DNA from: CBDDGJ01 sp965227805
GTDB lineage: Bacteria; Pseudomonadota; Alphaproteobacteria; RS24
Assembly (NCBI GenBank): GCA_965227805.1
Contig: CBDDGJ010000003.1
Location: 992,001 to 1,056,000, forward strand
Reading direction: 5' to 3'
Length of the DNA: 64,000 nt
Part shown: one piece after another, positions 36,763-45,916 of the stretch
Layout of the letters: each line of letters begins with the position of its first letter
How positions within the stretch are numbered: position 1 is the first letter of the stretch
Made by a program: the position numbers and the translations under genes
The notes under the pieces: model-generated
The model's database searches: none
Told to the model about the DNA's origin: nothing
The model's input: only the letters and a program-made list of their open reading frames with translations

Positions 36763-37872
36763 ATGGAACAATTTCGGACTATAATGAGAAAATTGGCTAT
36801 ACGGATGCGGCAGGGCACGCAGTTTGTCCGCAAAACATACGCCGCTATTAGGCATATTATTTTATGGTTTGTCACCCGCCCGCCTGTGATAATCCTCCTG
36901 CTCATTGCGGGGGTTTACATGTTTTTTGCTTTTGGCTTGGATGATTGGGACGCGAAAAATGTTGAACATATTCGGAATTGGGCGCTGATTTTCGGCGGCA
37001 TTTTCGCGATTATTTTTGCCACATGGCGCAGCATGGTGGCGCAAAAACAGGTTGACCTTGCCGCGCAAAGCCACGCCATTGACCGCATGAATAATGCGGT
37101 CGCCATGTTATCCAGCAAGAAACTTTACGAGCGCATTGGGGCGATTCATTCCCTACAACAAATTATGCGCCTATCGGCTAAATCCATTAAAACAGCCCTT
37201 GGTGATAAACAACAAGCCTTAAATGACTGGGACATTGCCAATAAAATATTGCGGGAGTTTATTCGAAACGCCGCGCAAGAGATTGCAATCTATCGTGAAC
37301 AAAAACAAAAAATAGACAACTGGTTGACAGCAGAAGAAGAGCAACGCGGTGAGAAACCAAACCTTATCCCTTGCCCGGATATTCGTAATGCCCTCACCAC
37401 ATTGCAAAACGAGACTCAATTTCACGTAGGCAAGGGTGGTCAAGGCGATAGATCTTACTATGATTTATCTGGCGCACTGCTTATGGGACTAGAATTGCAC
37501 GGCTTAACCCTCACTCATTTCAACTTTTCTGCCGCCAATTTTTCACTATCCAATTTCGTGCAAACAAAATTTCATGAAGCTAATTGCTTCAAGGCAGAAT
37601 TTCATAAAGCTGATTGCCAAGAGGCACAATTTCATGGAGCTAATTGCTTGGGGGCAAAATTTCATAAAGCTGAGTGCCAGTGGGCAGAATTTCATGGAGC
37701 TGAGTGCTTGGTGGTAGAATTTATATCATGTGATGTGTCCGGTGCTAATTTTTCCGATGCAAAAAATCTCAATAACAACAAATGGGATGATAGTTACTAT
37801 CGTGAAATGTTCCCGCCTGAGGGTTTGCCGGATGATATTTTGCAAACATTAAAGCCGATAGAGCCCGCTTAA
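36763..37872 (+). CDS. membrane-anchored pentapeptide-repeat protein
   Basis: 369 residues. Two hydrophobic helices (about 44-62 and 71-88) are followed by a cytoplasmic segment (QKQVDLAAQSHAIDRMNNAV ) seen in a membrane pentapeptide group common in alphaproteobacteria, then repeats at about 240-325. In the repeats the central position alternates Phe and Cys (AEFHK ADCQE AQFHG ANCLG), giving a row of cysteines. Function unknown; such proteins form a right-handed beta-helix. It starts two bases after the fmt stop and ends three before truA, so it is an insertion into a housekeeping operon. Confidence 0.8.
   Translation: MEQFRTIMRKLAIRMRQGTQFVRKTYAAIRHIILWFVTRPPVIILLLIAGVYMFFAFGLDDWDAKNVEHIRNWALIFGGIFAIIFATWRSMVAQKQVDLAAQSHAIDRMNNAVAMLSSKKLYERIGAIHSLQQIMRLSAKSIKTALGDKQQALNDWDIANKILREFIRNAAQEIAIYREQKQKIDNWLTAEEEQRGEKPNLIPCPDIRNALTTLQNETQFHVGKGGQGDRSYYDLSGALLMGLELHGLTLTHFNFSAANFSLSNFVQTKFHEANCFKAEFHKADCQEAQFHGANCLGAKFHKAECQWAEFHGAECLVVEFISCDVSGANFSDAKNLNNNKWDDSYYREMFPPEGLPDDILQTLKPIEPA
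37571..37720 (+). repeat. five 30-bp tandem repeats coding for the beta-helix
   Basis: Units start at 37571, 37601, 37631, 37661 and 37691, each opening TTCATRRAGCT. Each 30-base unit encodes two pentapeptides. High DNA similarity implies recent duplication or gene conversion. Confidence 0.88.
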
Positions 37873-37875
37873 CCC

Positions 37876-38616
37876 ATGCCGCGTTACAAGCTCATTATTG
37901 AATATGATGGCGCGCCCTTTTGTGGCTGGCAAAGCCAGCAAAATGGCATTGCTGTGCAAGATATTTTAGCGGGTGCAGTGGCGCGCTTTTGTAACGCAGA
38001 TGTGCCGCTTTTCGGGGCAGGGCGCACGGATAAGGGCGTGCATGCGCGCGGGCAGGTGGCGCATATGGATTTGCCCAAAGCCTATCCGTGCCATAAAATC
38101 CGTGACGGGGTGAATTTTTATCTTAAACCCCACCCCATTGCCGTGCTGGATGTGCAGCAGGTGGCGGATGATTTCGATGCGCGCTTTTCCGCCTGTAAAC
38201 GGCATTATCGCTATCGCATTATCTGCCGCCGCGCGCCCCTGATATTAGCACGCGCCCATGCCTGGTGGGTGCCGCACCCGCTGGATAGCGCGGCAATGCA
38301 TGAGGCAGCACAAATATTGATTGGCAAGCATGATTTCACCACATTTCGGGCCGCACAGTGTCAGGCCGCCTCCCCCATACGCACCCTCGACCGGCTGGAT
38401 GTGCAGATGAAAGACGAAAGCATTGAGATTTATGCATCTGCCCGAAGTTTTTTGCACCATCAAATCCGCTCTATTGCTGGCGCGCTCAAATTTGTCGGCG
38501 AAGGAAAATGGCAAAATGAAGATCTACGCGCCGCCCTACAGGCACGCGACCGCACCGCCTGTGCGCCCGTCGCGCCCGCGCATGGGCTTTATTTCATGCA
38601 TGTAGATTATGACTAA
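37876..38616 (+). CDS. truA: tRNA pseudouridine(38-40) synthase TruA
   Basis: 246 residues. The catalytic aspartate is in GAGRTDKGVHARGQ near residue 52; IEYDGAPFCGWQSQ at the N-terminus and FLHHQIRSIAGAL at the C-terminus are family motifs. It modifies U38-U40 in the anticodon stem-loop. It probably belongs to the def-fmt-truA transcript. Confidence 0.96.
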   Translation: MPRYKLIIEYDGAPFCGWQSQQNGIAVQDILAGAVARFCNADVPLFGAGRTDKGVHARGQVAHMDLPKAYPCHKIRDGVNFYLKPHPIAVLDVQQVADDFDARFSACKRHYRYRIICRRAPLILARAHAWWVPHPLDSAAMHEAAQILIGKHDFTTFRAAQCQAASPIRTLDRLDVQMKDESIEIYASARSFLHHQIRSIAGALKFVGEGKWQNEDLRAALQARDRTACAPVAPAHGLYFMHVDYD

Positions 38617-38634
38617 CACCGGCATTTATTACGA

Positions 38635-38662
38635 TTGTTTCTTCAAATTTTTGCGCTATAAT
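38635..38662 (+). promoter_or_regulatory. promoter of the hydrolase gene
   Basis: TTGTTT (38635-38640) and a perfect TATAAT (38657-38662) with 16 bases between, 32 bases before the start codon of the hydrolase gene. Confidence 0.55.
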
Positions 38663-38694
38663 CTTATCCATAATATTAAAAAGGACTAAAACAA

Positions 38695-39735
38695 ATGAAG
38701 CGTATTTTTCTTGCCATTTTTGCAGCGATTATTGCCATTGGCATTATTGGATCTTTTGTGATTACCAGAGATGGCGCACGGGTTACACCACAAGGCAGTG
38801 GTATCGTTGCGCTTGATGCGGGGCGCTTTGAAGCCTATCCCCTGCCAGATTATGCAAGAAAATTTGTCACACAAGACTATAAGAGCTATTTGATTGAAGT
38901 GGAAACCGGCATCAAGCTACATATTCTTGAGGTGGGACGCGGCTATCCCGTTTTGCTTCAGCATGGCAATCCAACCTCTGGTTTTCTTTATCGCAAAATT
39001 GTTGAACACCTTCCCCTCGAGCGGGTGCGCGTGATTATGCCAACCCTGGTAGGGCTTGGCTTCTCCAGCAAGATTCCGGCCTCACAGCACACACTTGAAA
39101 ATCATATACGCTGGCTGAATCAGGCGCTGCTTCAGCTAAACTTAAAAGAGCTGGTTTATGTCGGGCAGGATTGGGGTGGCCCCGTCGGTATGGGCGCTCT
39201 GGCACTGTCGCCTAACCGCCTGAAAGGTCTTATTGCCATGAACACAGCATTTACCGCCCCGAAACAAAAGGCCGATCTTTCCCCCGCACATGCAGCGGTC
39301 AAAACGCCTATTATTGGCGAGTTTCTAACCGGCGTGGTTGGTTCAATTTTTGACTCCTTGCCCCGTGTGCAAGGTGATCCGGCATCTTTGCCGGCAGATG
39401 TTTTAGACCTTTACGCGCGCCCGCTCGTTGAAAGCGGTAATGAAAAAGCACCGCTTGCGCTTATGCGTATGGTGCCCGATGGTCCTGACCATCCAAGCGC
39501 GGTGCAAATGCGTATGATTGAAACCTATGTAAACGGCTTGGATATTCCCACCGAAATTGTCTGGGGGATGGCAGATCCCATACTTGGTAAACAAATTGAT
39601 GCTATGGCTGCTCATTTTCCGAATGCGCCTGTTCTTAAAACGCCGGCAGGGCACTTTCTGCAGGAAGAAGTTCCCGAAGACATTGCGGGCGCTTTGCTGC
39701 GTGTCATTGACCGCGTTCTTGTTGGGGACAAATAA
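38695..39735 (+). CDS. membrane-anchored alpha/beta hydrolase, haloalkane dehalogenase-like
   Basis: 346 residues. A hydrophobic N-terminal helix (about 4-22, no clear cleavage site) anchors or exports the protein. The core has HGNPTSGFLYR, where the Asn is a halide-stabilising residue in haloalkane dehalogenases, the nucleophile Asp in VGQDWGGPVG with the adjacent halide-binding Trp, the acid in WGMADPILG and the His in AGHFLQEE. The Asp-Asp-His triad plus Asn and Trp is the HLD-I/III set. Epoxide hydrolases lack the Asn. Dehalogenase activity is predicted, not shown; the ~60-residue spacer before the domain is unusual. Confidence 0.78.
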   Translation: MKRIFLAIFAAIIAIGIIGSFVITRDGARVTPQGSGIVALDAGRFEAYPLPDYARKFVTQDYKSYLIEVETGIKLHILEVGRGYPVLLQHGNPTSGFLYRKIVEHLPLERVRVIMPTLVGLGFSSKIPASQHTLENHIRWLNQALLQLNLKELVYVGQDWGGPVGMGALALSPNRLKGLIAMNTAFTAPKQKADLSPAHAAVKTPIIGEFLTGVVGSIFDSLPRVQGDPASLPADVLDLYARPLVESGNEKAPLALMRMVPDGPDHPSAVQMRMIETYVNGLDIPTEIVWGMADPILGKQIDAMAAHFPNAPVLKTPAGHFLQEEVPEDIAGALLRVIDRVLVGDK

Positions 39736-39856
39736 ATGGGCTTTTTATTATGTAGAGACGTTTATATATAAATTTGAAAATTAAGGCTTGCCTTTTACCA
39801 CCGGAAACGGATATTTTCTTAAAAATGATACCCCTATATCAAACGGAACCTAAAGC

Positions 39857-40864
39857 GTGAGCGGCACACATAAAGACCGCCCTTTATCAAATAATCCGAT
39901 TATTCTGGACTTTGATAATAACGCACTTTTAACCGCACTTTTCGGCGCACATAATGAAAATTTAGCGCAAATTGAAACCGCCCTCGATATATCTATTGCC
40001 GGGCGTGGTAATCGTGTCATTATTTCCGGAGAACAAGATGCTTGTATTCATGCACAAAAAGTTTTACAAAATTTATATGAACAACTCCACCTTGTCGGCA
40101 CGCTTTCACCCGGTGATATTGATGGCGCAATCCGCATGAACGCACCCCATATGCCCAAAAAAACGCATCACATAAAATGTGATATGAAAGTTTCTATTCG
40201 CACCCAAAAGCGCGAAATAAAACCGCGCACCCAGATGCAGGCACATTATATAAATATGCTGAATACCCATAAAATGTGCTTTGGTGTTGGGCCTGCCGGA
40301 ACAGGCAAAACATATCTTGCTGTGGCCAGTGCCGCTGCTTTATGGGCACAAGGGGCGGTGGAACGTATTATTTTATCACGCCCGGCTGTAGAGGCTGGTG
40401 AGAATTTGGGGTTTTTACCCGGTGATATGCGGGAAAAAGTAGACCCCTATTTACGTCCGCTTTATGATGCACTTTATGACATATTGCCGCACAAACAAGT
40501 AAGCCGTGCTTTTGAATCAGGGGAAATAGAAATAGCCCCCCTTGCCTTTATGCGCGGACGCACATTAAGCAATAGTTTTATCATTCTCGATGAAGCGCAA
40601 AATACCACGAATATGCAAATGAAAATGTTTCTTACACGTATGGGCGAAAATAGCCATATGGTTATCACGGGGGATCCTTCACAAATAGATTTACCGGCAG
40701 GTGTAAAATCTGGCCTGATTGATGCTTTGGAGATTTTACCCGCGATAAAAGATATCGGCTTTACATATTTTGGTGAGGATGACGTTATAAGACATAGTCT
40801 CGTAACCCATATTGTGAAAGCCTATAATCGACGCGATAGGGAAAATAACAGGAAGCCTATATAA
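39857..40864 (+). CDS. PhoH-like ATPase
   Basis: 335 residues from a GTG start. An N-terminal KH-like region precedes Walker A GVGPAGTGKTYLA near residue 142, SRPAVEAGENLGFLPG, Walker B IILDEAQN and ITGDPSQIDLP. PhoH-like proteins act in RNA metabolism with YbeY. Its stop shares bases with the ybeY start (TAATG). The miaB gene that often precedes it is not present. Confidence 0.93.
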   Translation: MSGTHKDRPLSNNPIILDFDNNALLTALFGAHNENLAQIETALDISIAGRGNRVIISGEQDACIHAQKVLQNLYEQLHLVGTLSPGDIDGAIRMNAPHMPKKTHHIKCDMKVSIRTQKREIKPRTQMQAHYINMLNTHKMCFGVGPAGTGKTYLAVASAAALWAQGAVERIILSRPAVEAGENLGFLPGDMREKVDPYLRPLYDALYDILPHKQVSRAFESGEIEIAPLAFMRGRTLSNSFIILDEAQNTTNMQMKMFLTRMGENSHMVITGDPSQIDLPAGVKSGLIDALEILPAIKDIGFTYFGEDDVIRHSLVTHIVKAYNRRDRENNRKPI

Positions 40865-41322
40865 TGCCCGCGCCGGAAATTGATATTTTATGCGATGCGG
40901 ATGAACAAGGAAAACATAAGCCATATATATGTCATATTCTCTCTGCGGCAACAAAGCATATCGGTATGGAAGGCGGAGAAATTAGCATTCGCCTTACAAA
41001 TGATATGGTGATGCGCGATTTGAATTACATATATCGCAAAAAAAATAAACCAACGAATGTGTTATCTTTTCCAAACCGTCCGCCATTTTGGGGCGATATT
41101 ATTATCTCATGCGAGCGCCTTAGCGATGAAGCCGCACAGCAAAAAAAAACCTTTCACGCTCATTTAGCGCATCTACTTATTCATGGCTTGCTCCATTTAT
41201 ACGGATATGACCATGAAGATGACGGGGAAGCGGAAATTATGGAAGCGCTGGAAATAGACATTTTACACAAATTGGCGATCGCTAACCCCTATCTTACAAT
41301 ATATGAAAGAGCTGACACGTGA
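40864..41322 (+). CDS. ybeY: endoribonuclease YbeY
   Basis: 152 residues. The zinc-binding motif HGLLHLYGYDHEDD near residue 108 is intact. YbeY takes part in 16S rRNA 3'-end maturation and ribosome quality control. It is coupled to both neighbours by overlapping codons. Confidence 0.95.
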   Translation: MPAPEIDILCDADEQGKHKPYICHILSAATKHIGMEGGEISIRLTNDMVMRDLNYIYRKKNKPTNVLSFPNRPPFWGDIIISCERLSDEAAQQKKTFHAHLAHLLIHGLLHLYGYDHEDDGEAEIMEALEIDILHKLAIANPYLTIYERADT

Positions 41323-42191
41323 CATATAATTTTAATTGGTTCGGGGGCATAAAACGCCTTTTGGGTAGGTCTGATGCCACATTGCGCGAAAATATTGAGG
41401 ATGTGCTGGATGATGCGCAAAATGGCAATATGGACTTTTCCGATGAAGAGCAACATATGCTCCGCAATTTGCTTGGCTTTCGCGATATAAGAGTGGAAGA
41501 TGTTATGGTGCCGCGCGCCGATATTATAGCCGTGGATGAAACCATTAGCCTTAAGGATTTGATGCAAGAATTTTCCGCCTGCGCGCATTCACGCATGCCG
41601 ATTTATAATCAGAACTTAGACACACCGCGCGGTATGGTGCACATTAAAGATGTGATGACACTCATTACCGAAGGGAGGAAAAACTTTTCCGCCGCCGATT
41701 TACTGCGTGAGGTGCTTTTTGTGCCGCCCTCTATGCCTGCGCTTGATCTATTGTTGAAAATGCAAGCCTCGCGCACACATATGGCATTGGTGATTGATGA
41801 ATATGGCGGCACGGATGGGCTGGTGACGATTGAAAATCTGGTCGAGGAGATCGTCGGCGAAATAGAAGATGAGCATGATGATGGTGATGCGGCTTTGATT
41901 AAATATATGCGCGAAAATCAATGGGAAGCACATGCCCGCCTGCCGATAGAAGACTTAGAAGACATATTAGGCCTAAAGTTTACCCATGAGGAAATTGATG
42001 AAATTGATACGTTGGGCGGGCTGGTTTTTACCCATGCCGGGCGCGTTCCCCAGCGTGGCGAAATCATTACAATGCCTATAGATGAAAAAAATGCTAGCAT
42101 AGAATTTAGCATAAAAGATGCCGATCCGCGGCGCATTAAAACTATAATTTTGCGTTTAATTGCGTCTAAAGATACAGGTATAGAAGAATAG
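41319..42191 (+). CDS. corC: CorC/HlyC-family CBS-domain protein
   Basis: 290 residues from a GTG start overlapping the ybeY stop. Two CBS domains (from about VEDVMVPRADI to VIDEYGGTDGLVT) and a C-terminal transporter-associated domain (IDEIDTLGGLVF) are present; there is no DUF21 membrane part. Linked to Mg/Co homeostasis in E. coli. Part of the phoH-ybeY-corC-lnt operon. Confidence 0.92.
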   Translation: MTYNFNWFGGIKRLLGRSDATLRENIEDVLDDAQNGNMDFSDEEQHMLRNLLGFRDIRVEDVMVPRADIIAVDETISLKDLMQEFSACAHSRMPIYNQNLDTPRGMVHIKDVMTLITEGRKNFSAADLLREVLFVPPSMPALDLLLKMQASRTHMALVIDEYGGTDGLVTIENLVEEIVGEIEDEHDDGDAALIKYMRENQWEAHARLPIEDLEDILGLKFTHEEIDEIDTLGGLVFTHAGRVPQRGEIITMPIDEKNASIEFSIKDADPRRIKTIILRLIASKDTGIEE

Positions 42192-43751
42192 ATGATGTCT
42201 TACCTTGCGCGCAATATTAAAAAATCTGTATTTTTTGCAGGTGCATTGCTCACATTATCCTTTCCGCCTGTGAATTTTTTACCTGCCGCTTTCATAGGAT
42301 TTAGCCTGCTATTTTATGGCTTATATAATGCGCGGGACAATTTACGCCAGATTTTTCTATTGGGCTGGCTTTTCGGCATAGGGCAATTTTTTTTCGGGCT
42401 TTATTGGATAGGCTCATCGCTTATTGTTGAGGCGGAAGATTTTCTCTGGTTGCTTCCCTTTGCTGTTACGCTCATACCGGCAGGGCTTGGGCTGTATCTG
42501 GCTGTGGCGGCTTGGAGCTGGGGAAAGTTTATCAAAATGTTCCGCATCGAAAATATCCTTGCACAAGCACTCGCTATGGCCGCATTTTATGGCCTATTCG
42601 AATATGCGCGCGCTCTGTTTTTTACCGGCTTCCCGTGGAATATGCCCGCCATGATATGGGCCGGCTTTTTACCGCTTGCCCAAATCATCGCACCTATCGG
42701 ACTTTATGCCATGAATGTGGTGGTTTTGATAAGCCTTTTTGCCTGTGCCGCCTGTTTTATATCTCCGCAAAAAAAGCTAAGCCTTTTTATAGGTCTGTTC
42801 CCGCTTGGTGTAACTTTCATATATGGCAGCTTTATTTTACGCGCCCCCGATATATCCGCGCAAACAGACGCAACCCATATTGCAATTATCCAGCCCAATA
42901 TCCCCCAAACCGAGAAATGGAAACGTGAAAATCGGGCACAGATCACCGAAACTTTATTCGCGCTTAGCCGCGATGCTTTATCGGAAAATCCGGATATAAT
43001 CATCTGGCCGGAAGTCGCCCTGCCCTTTTATATAGATGAAAGCGAAAATTTTTCACGCTTGCTACAAAAAAATCTTCCCCCAAAAACTCTGCTTATCACC
43101 GGGGCGATAAGACGCGAAAAAACCGCACAAAATAAGTATAAGCATTATAATTCAATTATGGTATGGAATGGAGCCGGGGACTTACTGACATATAGTGATA
43201 AAGTGCATCTTGTTCCTTTTGGCGAATATTTGCCTTTGCAAAATTTTCTCGAACGCATTGGCTTGCGCCAATTAACCCAGTTACGCGGCGGCTTTACGGC
43301 AGGCGCACCTGCCCCCTTGTTAAGCACACCCGCCATGCCAACAGCAGTGCCACTGATTTGCTATGAGGCAATTTTCCCGCTTAAGGATTACACATCCCCC
43401 CTAAAAGCATACTGGTTACTTAATGTCACCAATGATGGATGGTTCGGTAAAACCGTCGGACCGCATCAGCATTTAGCGCATGCGCGCTTGCGCGCTATCG
43501 AAACAAACCTCCCTTTTATCCGTTCAGCCAATACAGGTATCTCGGCTGCTTTTGATAAAAAGGGACGGCTGGTAAGTAGCGTAGAACTAGAAAAAAGGGG
43601 AATAATACACGTTACAATACATGAATCTGAAAAATATCACCATTTTTTACGACCTGCAGGTTTAATTTTCACGTGTATTGCCGTTTTATTATTTGTAATT
43701 TTATTTATAATTGTCTTCAGGGAGAATTATAAAATAGCGAAGTCAGTATAA
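42192..43751 (+). CDS. lnt: apolipoprotein N-acyltransferase
   Basis: 519 residues. Six or so N-terminal helices precede a nitrilase domain with the catalytic Glu in IIWPEVALPF (about 274), Lys in YSDKVHLVPFGEYLP (about 335) and Cys in PLICYEAIFP (about 389); a last helix anchors the C-terminus. It N-acylates lipoproteins at the inner membrane. It begins one base after the corC stop. Confidence 0.95.
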   Translation: MMSYLARNIKKSVFFAGALLTLSFPPVNFLPAAFIGFSLLFYGLYNARDNLRQIFLLGWLFGIGQFFFGLYWIGSSLIVEAEDFLWLLPFAVTLIPAGLGLYLAVAAWSWGKFIKMFRIENILAQALAMAAFYGLFEYARALFFTGFPWNMPAMIWAGFLPLAQIIAPIGLYAMNVVVLISLFACAACFISPQKKLSLFIGLFPLGVTFIYGSFILRAPDISAQTDATHIAIIQPNIPQTEKWKRENRAQITETLFALSRDALSENPDIIIWPEVALPFYIDESENFSRLLQKNLPPKTLLITGAIRREKTAQNKYKHYNSIMVWNGAGDLLTYSDKVHLVPFGEYLPLQNFLERIGLRQLTQLRGGFTAGAPAPLLSTPAMPTAVPLICYEAIFPLKDYTSPLKAYWLLNVTNDGWFGKTVGPHQHLAHARLRAIETNLPFIRSANTGISAAFDKKGRLVSSVELEKRGIIHVTIHESEKYHHFLRPAGLIFTCIAVLLFVILFIIVFRENYKIAKSV

Positions 43752-43786
43752 GCTGCACGCTTGTGAGGAATTAGCGAGAGTTAAGA

Positions 43787-44242
43787 GTGCCACGAAAAAA
43801 AGAAATGATGATCGATGCCCATATCGGTGCAAGACTAAGATTGCGGCGCCTTATGCTCGGCATGAGCCAGGAGGCGTTGGGCGAACGCCTGTCTTTAACT
43901 TTTCAGCAAGTTCAAAAATATGAAAAGGGAACCAATCGAATTGTCGCAAGCCGGTTATATGAGCTGGCACGCGTGCTGGACGTGCCTGTCCAATATTTCT
44001 TTGATGGCTTGGAAGATGACACAACACAACCGCCAACAACTGGCATGTCTGAAGATATTGCGAAAGCACCACAGCCCAATGCTGAATCCGCATCGGTGGC
44101 ACCCTATTTGAATTTTGTAAGCAGTAATGATGGGTTACAGCTTAATCGGGCGTTTTTGCAAATCGAAAGTGAAGCCGTGCGGCGAAACATTATCTCAATG
44201 ATCCAAAGCATCGCTGTAAGTGAGAAAGAAGCAAAAAAATAA
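43787..44242 (+). CDS. XRE-family transcriptional regulator
   Basis: 151 residues. The helix-turn-helix is GMSQEALGERLSLTFQQVQKYEKG split over about residues 24-48, followed by RIVASRLYELARVLDVPV and a variable tail. A small XRE regulator directly after lnt is a conserved alphaproteobacterial arrangement, and some homologues control membrane or phosphate traits. The start is a GTG at 43787; ATGs six or seven codons later are alternatives. Confidence 0.85.
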   Translation: MPRKKEMMIDAHIGARLRLRRLMLGMSQEALGERLSLTFQQVQKYEKGTNRIVASRLYELARVLDVPVQYFFDGLEDDTTQPPTTGMSEDIAKAPQPNAESASVAPYLNFVSSNDGLQLNRAFLQIESEAVRRNIISMIQSIAVSEKEAKK

Positions 44243-44500
44243 AGCCGTCTTGTCCAAACATATAGATGGCCAAAGCACTTTACGACATATCGCATATAAA
44301 CTTTAGCTGCATAGTGTCAAACGCATTATGTGACGCGAAAGGCCACGTCACCCCTTGCAGATAAAGTCTGACGACCCACTTGTCACCATAAATGAATAAC
44401 TGCCCGGCATAATCTAATGGACGGTTATTGCATGGTATCCTCCGTATAACATAAGCGCTTGCATAGTCTGGGTGATTATCTATGTGTTAGTATCACATTT
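44243..44500. other. intergenic stretch without a convincing gene
   Basis: Frames are short on both strands. The only clear structure is a hairpin, GTGACG (44330-44335) with CGTCAC (44346-44351), lacking a T tract. Confidence 0.5.
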
Positions 44501-44504
44501 ATAT

Positions 44505-44552
44505 TTGACAAATATGTTTAGCTGTCTTATTTTATTTGATAATGATTATCAA
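44505..44552 (+). promoter_or_regulatory. Fur-controlled promoter
   Basis: TTGACA (44505-44510) and TATTTT (44528-44533), 17 bases apart, are followed by the perfect 8-1-8 palindrome TTGATAATGATTATCAA at 44536-44552. This is a near-consensus Fur box and would block the promoter when iron is plentiful. Confidence 0.85.
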
Positions 44553-44570
44553 TAACAAGAGACCTAAAGC

Positions 44571-45617
44571 ATGTATAAAATAATGCACGCGCAACTAAAA
44601 TTTATCGCGTTCACCCTTATCGCCATAAGCACAGTGGCATCCTCTTTTGCCTCTGCGCAAGCGCCGCATGTGAATGTTTATTCTTACCGCCAGCCCTTTT
44701 TGGTTGCCCCTCTCTTTGCCCGCTTTACCGAAATAACCGGTATTGATGTTAAAATGGTTTTTGCCAAAAAAGGCCTGATTGAACGCGCACATGCTGAAGG
44801 GAAGCATAGCCCTGCCGATATTATTCTTACAACGGATATAGGCAATTTAATCCACGCGGCGCAACTGGTTGCTCAGCCCGTGCAGTCTTCGGTTTTGCAA
44901 GCAGCTATTCCTGCACAGGCGCGGGATCCGGAAAATCTTTGGTTTGGTTTGAGCTTTCGCGCACGCATCGGTTTTGCATCTAAAGCGCGCATCGCCCAAA
45001 CACAGCTTACCTATAGCGACTTGGCACATCACGACTGGAAAGGGAAAATTTGTATGCGTAACGGGCAGCACCCCTATAATATCGGGCTTATTGCCGCACA
45101 TATCGCGCATTATGGTGAAGCCAAAACCCGTAGCTGGTTGCACGGTATAAAACAAAACCTGGCCGTAAAACCTTCGGGGAATGATCGCGGACAAGTGCAA
45201 AAGGTCTATGCTGGCATTTGTGATATTGCTATTGGCAATACATATTATATGGGCAAGATGCAGACCAATGAGAAAAACCCGGAACAAAAGCAATGGGCGG
45301 AGGCTGTAAATATTATTTTTCCGCAATTTGACAATGGCAAAACCCATGTCAATTTATCGGGCATGGTTATGACAAAGCATGCCCCCAATGCACAAAATGC
45401 GCTTAAATTGATGGAATTTTTGGTCTCACCCGCAGCGCAGCAAATATATGCCGAAACTAATTTCGAATATCCTGTGCGTGAAGGTGTTGCGCTTTCCAAA
45501 CGCGTCACACAATGGGGCATATTTGATATGGATGATACCCCCATGCATCGCATTGCCGCTTTGCGTGCACAAGCAAGCAAGCTGGTTGATGCGGTGGGGT
45601 TTAATCAAGGCCCATAA
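44571..45617 (+). CDS. iron(III)-binding periplasmic protein, FbpA/FutA type
   Basis: 348 residues. A signal peptide (about 1-29, ending SFASAQA) is followed by a class of transferrin-like solute-binding protein; the tandem tyrosines in IGNTYYMGKM near residue 225 are the usual Fe(III) ligands. The Fur box immediately upstream supports an iron role. The permease and ATPase genes expected downstream are missing; an IS remnant lies there instead. Confidence 0.9.
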   Translation: MYKIMHAQLKFIAFTLIAISTVASSFASAQAPHVNVYSYRQPFLVAPLFARFTEITGIDVKMVFAKKGLIERAHAEGKHSPADIILTTDIGNLIHAAQLVAQPVQSSVLQAAIPAQARDPENLWFGLSFRARIGFASKARIAQTQLTYSDLAHHDWKGKICMRNGQHPYNIGLIAAHIAHYGEAKTRSWLHGIKQNLAVKPSGNDRGQVQKVYAGICDIAIGNTYYMGKMQTNEKNPEQKQWAEAVNIIFPQFDNGKTHVNLSGMVMTKHAPNAQNALKLMEFLVSPAAQQIYAETNFEYPVREGVALSKRVTQWGIFDMDDTPMHRIAALRAQASKLVDAVGFNQGP

Positions 45618-45626
45618 AAATGACGC

Positions 45627-45840
45627 ATGGGTGTCAGTAAAGCCAAGCGTCTCAAACAGCTTGAATCAGACGATGACCGTCTCAAACAGGTTTCTGAGGG
45701 AAAGTTTTAACCAGTCCTGAACGTCGAAGAGAGGCGGTTATTTATGCGCAGCAAAGGGCTAGCTCTGGGCAATCGCGAGGCAATCACTGCCGCCCCATTC
45801 CGCCCGTGCCTGTATATCATGACCAGAGATATTATATGAG
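45627..45840 (+). mobile_element. degenerate IS3-family transposase remnant
   Basis: At 45627 a 27-codon frame GVSKAKRLKQLESDDDRL KQV matches the coiled-coil end of IS3 OrfA proteins. A few bases on, from 45713, the frame SPERRREAVIYAQQRAS resembles the start of OrfB. Both are truncated and out of frame with anything longer; terminal inverted repeats were not found. The rest to 45916 holds nothing else recognisable. Confidence 0.65.
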
Positions 45841-45916
45841 TGTCGTATGCCAAAGCGCAAGTGAATGTGCACTCTAATATGCGCGACACATAAAATAAAT
45901 ATAGAGCATCCAAGCC

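Noticed and set aside
44104..44295. 63-codon minus-strand frame over the end of the XRE gene
   Set aside because: It overlaps the conserved regulator and has no start signal; the stretch beyond it is short-framed.
44330..44351. Hairpin after the XRE gene as a terminator
   Set aside because: It has a six-base stem and a ten-base loop, and no T run follows.
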